Shown here one piece after another: positions 1-5,772 of a DNA stretch of 7,903 nt. Under the pieces are notes generated by a model that saw only the letters and a list, made by a program, of their open reading frames with translations, had not been told where the DNA came from and ran no database searches. Both the position numbers and the translations under genes were made by a program. The stretch spans positions 1-7,903 of the forward strand of contig JADWMI010000104.1 in the NCBI GenBank assembly GCA_015767395.1. The letters run 5' to 3'. This DNA is from Bacteroidota bacterium (GTDB lineage Bacteria; Bacteroidota; Bacteroidia; Flavobacteriales; Flavobacteriaceae). Numbering within the stretch: position 1 is the first letter of the stretch; each line of letters begins with the position of its first letter.

Positions 1-565
1 TTACATTAAAAAATGCATTGATATAATCTGGTCTTCTGTTTTGATAGTTTAAGTAGTAAGCATGTTCCCAAACGTCTAAAGCTAAAATAGGGAAACCGCC
101 ACAACTAGCTCCAGGCATTAATGGATTGTCTTGATTTGGTGTAGAGCAAATCTCAACTTTTCCACCTTTGTGAACACATAACCAAGCCCAACCAGAACCA
201 AAACGAGTAGCTGCTGCCTTTGCAAAAGCATCTTTAAAAGCATCAACCGAACCAAATTCAGCCACAATAGCTTCTTTTAATTCACCAGTTAAATAACCTT
301 TGTCATTAGGATTCATAACATCCCAGAACAAACCGTGATTGTAAAATCCACCACCATTATTTCTAACTGCAGCATTGTTCATATCCAATCCATCTATAAT
401 TTCTTCAATAGATTTTCCTTCTAAAGCACTTCCAGCAATTGCATTGTTTAAATTGTTGGTATATCCTGCGTGGTGCTTAGAATGGTGTATTTCCATAGTT
501 CTAGCATCAATATGTGGTTCTAACGCATCATAAGCGTACGGTAATTTTGGTAATTCGAAAGCCAT
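1..565 (-). CDS. sodA: Superoxide dismutase (Mn/Fe family), 3' end cut by window edge
   Basis: Cytoplasmic superoxide dismutase converting superoxide to oxygen and hydrogen peroxide. I translated 188 residues from the ATG at 563-565; the frame stays open to base 1, so roughly the last 12-15 residues of a usual ~200-residue protein lie outside. The start reads [20 protein letters not shown], typical of the family N-terminus. All four metal ligands are visible by analogy with E. coli SodA: H27 (EIHHSKHH), H77 (FYNHGLFW), D164 and H168 (LDVWEHAYY). The Gln that tunes the metal lies in the C-terminal half (Q145, TPNQD), with Gly in the N-terminal position (GGGFYNH). This is the arrangement of Mn-type or cambialistic enzymes rather than classic Fe-type, but metal use cannot be settled from sequence. 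No signal peptide is seen. It lies downstream of fbp on the same strand after a 143-bp gap and probably has its own promoter. Confidence 0.97.
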   Translation of the reverse strand, partial: MAFELPKLPYAYDALEPHIDARTMEIHHSKHHAGYTNNLNNAIAGSALEGKSIEEIIDGLDMNNAAVRNNGGGFYNHGLFWDVMNPNDKGYLTGELKEAIVAEFGSVDAFKDAFAKAAATRFGSGWAWLCVHKGGKVEICSTPNQDNPLMPGASCGGFPILALDVWEHAYYLNYQNRRPDYINAFFNV

Positions 566-598
566 AGTTGTAATTTTTAAGTTAAACTTATATACTTT

Positions 599-606
599 CA
601 AAGGTA
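599..606 (-). promoter_or_regulatory. Candidate -7 promoter element for the superoxide dismutase gene
   Basis: Read on the minus strand this is TACCTTTG, an exact match to the Bacteroidetes -7 consensus TAnnTTTG. It lies 33 bp upstream of the sod ATG. The expected -33 TTTG, about 19-21 bp further upstream, is not present; that position falls in a T-rich run of the tandem TTTTTTAGA repeat. It is plausible as the sod promoter, but one short element in AT-rich DNA is weak evidence. Confidence 0.4.
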
Positions 607-621
607 ACGAACGATTTTCAT

Positions 622-639
622 TCTAAAAAATCTAAAAAA
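622..639. repeat. Two tandem copies of TCTAAAAAA upstream of sod
   Basis: The 9-bp unit TCTAAAAAA occurs twice head to tail, at 622-630 and 631-639. The pair sits between the short inverted arms CGATTTT (612-618) and AAAATCG (636-642). On the sod strand it reads as phased T-tracts just upstream of the candidate -7 element, where an A/T-rich upstream activating element or a regulator site would lie. It may be no more than low-complexity sequence. Confidence 0.5.
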
Positions 640-708
640 TCGAATATTTTTATAGTGATATTGTTAATTGTTATATTAGATAAGCGCAGTGTAAAAGCCT
701 ATTTCGTT

Positions 709-1734
709 TTAATAATTTTCATCCTCTGGATATTTAGCCATAAATTCTTCGGCTTTTTCAACCATTTTTGAACTTCCACAGAAAAATGGAACTCTTTGGT
801 GTAACTCTGTTGGTTTAATATCTAAAATTCTTTTGTAGCCGTCAGTTGCTTTTCCGTTTGCTTGTTCAGCTAAAAAAGCCATTGGATTGCATTCGTATAA
901 CAATCGCAATTTTCCTTTTGGTCCAATAAAACTTGTTGGATATAAATAAATGCCACCTTTAATCATGTTTCTATGAAAATCTGAAACCAAGGAGCCAATA
1001 TATCTTGATGTATATGGTCTGTCATCTTTTTCTTCCTGACAATATTTTAAATAATCTTTTACACCTTGTGGAAAATGAACATAATTCCCTTCGTTTATAG
1101 AATAAATTTTTCCTATTTCAGGGAATTTAAAATTTGGATGTGATAAGTAAAACGTACCAATTGCAGGGTTTAAGGTGAAACCATTTACACCGTGACCTGA
1201 TGTATAAACCAACATAGTTGAGGTTCCATAAACAACGTAGCCAGCGGCAACTTGTTGATTTCCACATTGTAAAAAATCTTTCAATTCAACAGGAGTACCT
1301 ATAGGAGTAATTCTTTTGTAAATTGAAAAAATAGTACCTACAGATACATTTACATCAATATTTGAAGAGCCATCTAAAGGATCAATTAAAACAACATATT
1401 TATTTTCGTTGGTGCCGTGTTTCCCTTTTATCGTCACAAAATCTTCTTCTTCTTCACTTGCTACGCCGCAAACAATTTCACGGTTTATCAATGTTTCCAT
1501 AAAGACATCATTGGCGTAAATATCTAATTTTTGTTGATCTTCACCTTGAATATTTGTTTCTCCTGCATCACCAGTTATGTCGACCAATCCTGCCTTGTTT
1601 ACTTTGTAATTTACAATTTTAGAGGCTAACTTGATGGAAGCTAGCAGTCTTGAGAATTCACCGGAAGTAGATCTTCTATAATGTTTTTGATTTTCAATAA
1701 TAAATTCGCCTAGTGTTAAACTTTTGGGTTTCAT
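709..1734 (-). CDS. fbp: Class I fructose-1,6-bisphosphatase
   Basis: Hydrolyses fructose 1,6-bisphosphate to fructose 6-phosphate and phosphate, the committed step of gluconeogenesis, in the cytoplasm. The 341 residues match the usual class I length of about 330-340. The metal-binding and catalytic core is intact: the acidic loop SEEEEDF (93-99), the inositol-phosphatase-type signature [10 protein letters not shown] (118-127), and the late metal-ligand region YECNPMAF (280-287). The substrate-binding stretch [13 protein letters not shown] is at 244-256. The N-terminal part ([20 protein letters not shown]) is the usual helix region that carries AMP control in many homologues; whether AMP regulates this one is unknown. 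The ATG at 1732-1734 fits family length, and no good Shine-Dalgarno is seen. The gene is divergent from the GNAT gene across 115 bp that hold an inverted repeat. No clear terminator follows it before sod. Confidence 0.97.
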   Translation of the reverse strand: MKPKSLTLGEFIIENQKHYRRSTSGEFSRLLASIKLASKIVNYKVNKAGLVDITGDAGETNIQGEDQQKLDIYANDVFMETLINREIVCGVASEEEEDFVTIKGKHGTNENKYVVLIDPLDGSSNIDVNVSVGTIFSIYKRITPIGTPVELKDFLQCGNQQVAAGYVVYGTSTMLVYTSGHGVNGFTLNPAIGTFYLSHPNFKFPEIGKIYSINEGNYVHFPQGVKDYLKYCQEEKDDRPYTSRYIGSLVSDFHRNMIKGGIYLYPTSFIGPKGKLRLLYECNPMAFLAEQANGKATDGYKRILDIKPTELHQRVPFFCGSSKMVEKAEEFMAKYPEDENY

Positions 1735-1751
1735 AATTTATTTGCGGTTAG

Positions 1752-1769
1752 TTTGGACAAATATCCAAA
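1752..1769. promoter_or_regulatory. Inverted repeat over the candidate fbp promoter
   Basis: TTTGGA (1752-1757) and TCCAAA (1764-1769) are perfect inverted arms around a 6-bp spacer, ending 17 bp upstream of the fbp ATG in the divergent fbp/GNAT region. On the minus strand the inner part includes GATATTTG (1758-1765), one base off the Bacteroidetes -7 consensus TAnnTTTG. A TTAG lies 21 bp further upstream as a weak -33 element. A dimeric regulator binding here would cover the promoter. The arms are short, so chance occurrence is quite possible. Confidence 0.3.
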
Positions 1770-1849
1770 AAATTATTTTCAAAAAACTAATGATTGGAAG
1801 ATAGTTTGAACAAAGATTTTTTACTTTAGCGATAATTAAAAATATAAGA

Positions 1850-2326
1850 ATGAGTTTTACGATAAGAGCAGGGAGAAAGGAAGATATGCCTTCGGTTTTA
1901 AAATTAATAAAGGAATTGGCACATTTTGAAAAAGAGACCAATGCCGTTGAAGTTTCGGTAGCTGATTTAGAAAAAGACGGTTTTGGAAGCGCTCCAATGT
2001 TCAATATATTTGTTGCTGAAATGGAAAATAAAATTGTTGGGATGGCATTATTTTATGCACGGTATTCAACTTGGAAGGGACCAACAATACACTTGGAAGA
2101 TTTAATTGTGACTGAAGAAAAAAGAGGCCTAAAAATAGGAAGTGAGTTGTATAAAAAAGTCATTGAATACGGATTTAATAAAGGTGTAAAAAGAATTGAG
2201 TGGGCAGTTTTAGATTGGAACGAACCAGCAATTTCTTTTTATGAAAGTACCGGTGCAAAAGTTTTAAGAGATTGGGATACGGCACAAATTCATCAGGATG
2301 AAATGAGAAATTATTTAAATAAATAA
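1850..2326 (+). CDS. GNAT N-acetyltransferase, diamine/thialysine acetyltransferase-like
   Basis: A 158-residue single-domain GNAT enzyme expected to move an acetyl group from acetyl-CoA to a small amine. It resembles spermidine/spermine or thialysine N-acetyltransferases (SSAT type) in layout: an N-terminal IRAGRKEDMPSVLKLIKELA strand-helix (5-24), the central strand IHLEDLIVTEEKRG (80-93) with the acetyl-CoA loop, and the late motif LDWNEPAISFYESTGAK (121-137) carrying the Tyr usually proposed as general acid (Y131). The CoA pyrophosphate loop normally reads R-x-x-G-x-G; here it is R92-G-L-K-I-G97, with Lys at position 95 where Gly is usual. The substrate cannot be read from sequence. It is the first gene of a plus-strand run; its TAA is one base from the next start, so it is very likely co-transcribed with the aspartate kinase gene. 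The ATG at 1850 is the natural family start. Confidence 0.88.
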   Translation: MSFTIRAGRKEDMPSVLKLIKELAHFEKETNAVEVSVADLEKDGFGSAPMFNIFVAEMENKIVGMALFYARYSTWKGPTIHLEDLIVTEEKRGLKIGSELYKKVIEYGFNKGVKRIEWAVLDWNEPAISFYESTGAKVLRDWDTAQIHQDEMRNYLNK

Positions 2327-2327
2327 A

Positions 2328-3575
2328 GTGAAAATTTTCAAATTTGGAGGTGCTTCTGTTAAAGATGCTGACAGTGTAAAAAATGTAGTAAAAGTTTTAA
2401 AGCATGAAGGCTTTGAAAATACATTGATTGTGATTTCGGCTATGGGGAAAATGACCAATGCTTTTGAAGAAATTATCTATGCGTATTTGCATAATATAAA
2501 AGATTTACCTCAAAAGATTGAATTCACTAGAAATTACCACTTAACAATTATTAATGATTTATTTTTAGAGGGTAAAGCATCAATTTTATTTGAGGCTGAG
2601 CACCTTTTTGGTCAGTTAAGCGGGTTTTTTATTACCAATAAATCGAAAGATTACAATTATATTTATGATCAAATTGTTGGTTTTGGTGAATTGCTTTCAA
2701 CCAAAATAGTGAGTTTGTATTTGAATCAACAAGGAATACAAAATAAATGGATTGATGTGCGAAATGTTATTAGTACCGATGCTAATTATAGGGATGCCTA
2801 TGTTAATTGGGCAGAGACGTCAAAAAACATTGAAAATTTAGACATCAATCAATTATACATAACACAAGGTTTTTTGGGTGCTTCTTCAAAAAATGAAACT
2901 ACAACATTGGGTCGAGAAGGATCTGATTATACAGCAGCAATTTTTGCACATTGTTTAAATGCTATAAGTTTAACTATATGGAAAGATGTTGATGGTGTTT
3001 TAAATGCGGATCCTCGATATTTTGAAAGCGTAACTTTGTTAGAGCAAATTTCATATAGGGAAGCTATTGAGATGGCTTTTTACGGTGCTTCTGTGATTCA
3101 TCCAAAAACCTTAAAACCTTTAGAAAATAAAAATATTCCGTTGTTTGTTCGATCCTTTTATAATATAGAAAAGAAGGGAACTTGTGTTAGTAAAGGAATT
3201 GATTTATTCCCTGAAACGCCTTGTTTTATTGTAAAACAACATCAAATTTTAGTTTCTATTTCAGCTTTGGATTTTTCATTTATGGTTGAATATAATTTGA
3301 GTGATATTTTTATTTTATTGCATAATTATAAGTTAAAAGTGAATTTAATTCAAAATTCGGCATTGAGTTTTTCAGTTTGTATTGAAGATAAATTCAATAA
3401 TTTTGAAGCGTTTATTTCTGATGTTAAAATGAAATATAAAGTTAATTATACTAAAAATGTTACCTTATATACAATTAGGCATGCGACTCCAAATGCCATT
3501 GCTGAAATTGAGCAAAAAGGAAAGGTATTGCTGAAGCAAGCAACTAAAGGAACCGTGCAGGTTATTATGCAATAA
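2328..3575 (+). CDS. lysC: Aspartate kinase (monofunctional)
   Basis: Phosphorylates L-aspartate with ATP, the first step toward lysine/diaminopimelate, threonine and methionine. The catalytic domain (about 1-285) has the family signatures: KFGGASV (5-11), GFGELLST (118-125), TLGREGSDYTAA (193-204), KDVDGVLNADPR (219-230) and FYGASVIHPKTLKPL (251-265). The GTG start at 2328 is required because KFGGASV must lie at the extreme N-terminus; it follows the GNAT stop by one base, suggesting translational coupling. At 415 residues it is somewhat short for a kinase with a full tandem ACT region. The C-terminal part (about 300-415) shows ACT-like alternation of strands (ILVSISALD, FSVCIED, GTVQVIMQ) but lacks effector motifs I could recognise, so feedback control is uncertain. 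It is not fused to homoserine dehydrogenase. Confidence 0.93.
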   Translation: MKIFKFGGASVKDADSVKNVVKVLKHEGFENTLIVISAMGKMTNAFEEIIYAYLHNIKDLPQKIEFTRNYHLTIINDLFLEGKASILFEAEHLFGQLSGFFITNKSKDYNYIYDQIVGFGELLSTKIVSLYLNQQGIQNKWIDVRNVISTDANYRDAYVNWAETSKNIENLDINQLYITQGFLGASSKNETTTLGREGSDYTAAIFAHCLNAISLTIWKDVDGVLNADPRYFESVTLLEQISYREAIEMAFYGASVIHPKTLKPLENKNIPLFVRSFYNIEKKGTCVSKGIDLFPETPCFIVKQHQILVSISALDFSFMVEYNLSDIFILLHNYKLKVNLIQNSALSFSVCIEDKFNNFEAFISDVKMKYKVNYTKNVTLYTIRHATPNAIAEIEQKGKVLLKQATKGTVQVIMQ

Positions 3576-3582
3576 TTTTATG

Positions 3583-3590
3583 TATTTTTG
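3583..3590 (+). promoter_or_regulatory. Candidate -7 element before the two-domain acyltransferase gene
   Basis: TATTTTTG matches the Bacteroidetes -7 consensus TAnnTTTG exactly and sits 22 bp before the ATG at 3613, inside the 37-bp gap after the aspartate kinase gene. No TTTG is found at the -33 position, which falls in the kinase coding sequence. It could be an internal promoter of the operon; the AT-rich context makes a chance match easy. Confidence 0.33.
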
Positions 3591-3612
3591 TCTTTATGTT
3601 AATTTTTAATAA

Positions 3613-5445
3613 ATGAGTTTAGTTACTTCAAAAGAAGTTGCAAAAGCCATAAACCTGGATAAATACGGGTTTGTCGGTACATTTTTTGGTTGGTTATTAA
3701 TGAAATTGCTGCGTCTTTCAAAAATCAACAGAACATATAACAAACACAAGCATTTAAAAGGCTTGGCATTTTTTACTGAATTGTTAGATGATCTTCAAAT
3801 TAAGTTTGAAATACCGGAAGAAGACTTAAATAGAATTCCAAAAGAAGGTGCATTTATTACTGTTTCTAACCACCCTCTTGGGGGGATTGATGGTATTTTA
3901 TTGTTAAAACTGTTAATTGAAAAACGCCCAGATTATAAAACCTTATCAACATTTTTAATAAATAGAATTGAACCTTTAAGGCCTTATATGTTGCAAGTAA
4001 ATCCTTTTGAAGATAAAAAGGAGGTCTACTCTAGTATGGCTGGGGTAAAAAGTTCTATTCTTCATTTAAGAGAAGGGCACCCACTAGGTATTTTTCCAGC
4101 TGGTGAAGTTTCAACTTATAAGGATGGGAAATTAATTGTAGACAAGCCTTGGGAAGATGGTGCAATTAAATTAATAAAGAAGGCTAAGGTTCCTGTTATT
4201 CCTATATATTTTCATGCCAGAAACAGTAGGTTCTTTTATTTTTTAGCAAAATTAAACCCAATGTTACGGACTGCAAAATTGCCGTCTGAATTGTTTACTC
4301 AAAAAGGACGTGTAATTAAAGTTAGAATAGGGAAACCTATTTCAGTAAAAGATCAAGAAGCGTACAGTAATACTAAAGATTTTTGTGATTTTATTCGTAG
4401 AAAAACATATATTCTAGCGAATCCTTTTGAGAAAGGGACAAAACAAATAAAAAAACCTTCACTAAAACTTTCCAAGCAGCCAAAAGAAATAGTTGGACAA
4501 AAAAACAATGTTAAAATTATTGAAGAAGTAAATAGGCTAAGAGATAACAATGGCCGATTGTTAACAAGTAAAAATTATGAAGTCTTTTTTGCACCAAGTA
4601 AAGCCATTCCAAATTTAATGTTTGAAATTGGTAGATTGCGAGAAATTACATTTAGAGAGGTTGGAGAGGGCACCAATGAGTCTATTGATTTAGATGTATT
4701 TGATGGCTATTATCATCATTTATTTTTATGGGATAATGTTGCCGGAAAATTAGTAGGTGCTTATCGCATGGGCCTAGGGAAAGATATTTATAAACGACAT
4801 GGGATTGAAGGGTTTTATGTACACACATTATTTAAGTTTGAGCCTGAATTGTATTCAATGATGGAAAATTCAATTGAAATGGGACGTGCATTTATTATTA
4901 AGAAATATCAGCAAAAACCAATGCCTTTGTTTTTACTTTGGAAAGGGATTGTACATGTAACTTTACGTTACCCTGAATATAAATATTTAATAGGAGGTGT
5001 TAGTATTAGTAATAAGTTTTCAAATTTTTCAAAATCTTTGATGATTGAATTTATGAAATCTCACTATTACGATCCATATATTGCACAATATATAAATCCA
5101 AAAAAAGAATATAAGGTTAAATTAAAAGATGCTGATAAGGATTTTGTTTTTGATGCTACAAAAGCTGATATGAATAAGTTTGATAAAATAATTGACGAAT
5201 TGGAACCAGGAGCCTTACGAATTCCAGTATTAATTAAAAAATATGTAAAACAAAATGCCAGATTGGTAGCTTTTAACGTAGATCCTAAATTTAACAATGC
5301 CATTGATGGTTTAATGTACATTAGAGTTGCAGACATACCTGAAAGTACTGTAAAACCTGTTATGGAAGAATTCCAAACAGCCTTAGAGAATAGTTTAGAA
5401 AACGGGAATAATATGGTAGGAAATGAAAAAAACCCTACAGTTTAA
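3613..5445 (+). CDS. olsF: Bifunctional PlsC-type / OlsB-type acyltransferase (OlsF-like aminolipid synthase)
   Basis: A 610-residue fusion of two acyltransferases. The N-terminal half (about 75-245) is a PlsC/LPLAT domain: catalytic SNHPLGGIDG (85-94), FPAGEVS (161-167) in place of the usual FPEG motif, and VPVIPIYFHARN (193-204). The C-terminal half (about 325-590) is an OlsB/hemolysin-like GNAT N-acyltransferase: ITFREVGEGT (345-354), YYHHLFLWD (366-374), GAYRMG (382-387), IEMGRAFI (421-428) and LLWKGI (441-446). This architecture is known from OlsF of Serratia and Flavobacterium, where one half N-acylates ornithine with a hydroxy-fatty acyl group and the other O-acylates the product, giving ornithine lipid. 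Related enzymes make glycine lipids, so the amino acid used here is not certain. The active His and Asp are spaced H87-x5-D93 rather than H-x4-D. The weakly hydrophobic stretch near 19-35 could help membrane association. It lies 37 bp after the kinase gene and is convergent with the TM2 gene. Confidence 0.82.
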   Translation: MSLVTSKEVAKAINLDKYGFVGTFFGWLLMKLLRLSKINRTYNKHKHLKGLAFFTELLDDLQIKFEIPEEDLNRIPKEGAFITVSNHPLGGIDGILLLKLLIEKRPDYKTLSTFLINRIEPLRPYMLQVNPFEDKKEVYSSMAGVKSSILHLREGHPLGIFPAGEVSTYKDGKLIVDKPWEDGAIKLIKKAKVPVIPIYFHARNSRFFYFLAKLNPMLRTAKLPSELFTQKGRVIKVRIGKPISVKDQEAYSNTKDFCDFIRRKTYILANPFEKGTKQIKKPSLKLSKQPKEIVGQKNNVKIIEEVNRLRDNNGRLLTSKNYEVFFAPSKAIPNLMFEIGRLREITFREVGEGTNESIDLDVFDGYYHHLFLWDNVAGKLVGAYRMGLGKDIYKRHGIEGFYVHTLFKFEPELYSMMENSIEMGRAFIIKKYQQKPMPLFLLWKGIVHVTLRYPEYKYLIGGVSISNKFSNFSKSLMIEFMKSHYYDPYIAQYINPKKEYKVKLKDADKDFVFDATKADMNKFDKIIDELEPGALRIPVLIKKYVKQNARLVAFNVDPKFNNAIDGLMYIRVADIPESTVKPVMEEFQTALENSLENGNNMVGNEKNPTV

Positions 5446-5451
5446 TTCATT

Positions 5452-5739
5452 TTAGAACCACTCTTTTTTATTAATCTGGTAGGTGTAAACAAACTCTTCA
5501 TCAGATTTTGTTAAGTAAATAATACCTTCTATTAGACCAATAAGCCCTGTAATTCCAGCACCAATACCACATGTTACAATTGTAATAACTAACATAATTA
5601 TTCCTTGTGTTGTATAGCCTAGGATAAATTTATGTACTCCAAAAGCACCAATTAAAATACCTAAAACCCCTGCAATTATTCTTTTACTTTCTTCGTTGTT
5701 TTTTGGAATTACATTTCCGTTTTCATCAATTATATCCAT
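5452..5739 (-). CDS. TM2 domain membrane protein
   Basis: A 95-residue protein with two predicted membrane helices joined by a short loop, the TM2 domain layout. Helix one runs about 21-40 (IIAGVLGILIGAFGVHKFIL) and includes the family's G-x-FG-x-H-(K/R)-F-x-LGY motif at 31-42. Helix two covers about 46-76 (GIIMLVITIVTCGIGAGITG, then LIGLIEGIIYL). A charged N-terminal tail (1-19) and a tail ending in NKKEWF flank the domain. TM2 proteins have no settled biochemical function in bacteria. The start is 33 bp downstream of the dehydrogenase-VOC stop on the same strand with no terminator between them, so co-transcription is likely. Its stop is 6 bp from the stop of the convergent acyltransferase gene. 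Confidence 0.92.
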   Translation of the reverse strand: MDIIDENGNVIPKNNEESKRIIAGVLGILIGAFGVHKFILGYTTQGIIMLVITIVTCGIGAGITGLIGLIEGIIYLTKSDEEFVYTYQINKKEWF

Positions 5740-5772
5740 ATCGTATTTTTTATTTTATAAAAGTATTAAAAT

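Noticed and set aside
660..672. Direct repeat ATTGTT-A-ATTGTT between fbp and sod
   Set aside because: Six-base direct copies in very AT-rich DNA are expected by chance, and no promoter or hairpin uses them.
1822..1829. TACTTTAG as a -7 element for the GNAT gene
   Set aside because: It has one mismatch to TAnnTTTG, and the only nearby TTTG (1805-1808) is 13 bp away, too close for the usual 19-21 bp spacing.
1738..2004. Minus-strand open frame of 88 codons opposite the GNAT gene start
   Set aside because: It is low-complexity and hydrophobic, has no family resemblance, and overlaps a well-supported gene on the other strand and the divergent promoter region.
4353..4550. Minus-strand open frame of 65 codons inside the acyltransferase gene
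   Set aside because: Antisense shadow of the linker region of a clear coding sequence, with no recognisable motif.
5067..5336. Minus-strand open frame of 89 codons inside the acyltransferase gene
   Set aside because: Antisense shadow; its composition follows from the lysine-rich sense strand, and the sense frame is well supported.
5416..5438. Possible terminator hairpin (GTAGG / CCTAC arms) at the end of the acyltransferase gene
   Set aside because: The stem is only 5 bp with a 13-base loop, lies within the coding sequence, and is not followed by a solid T run.
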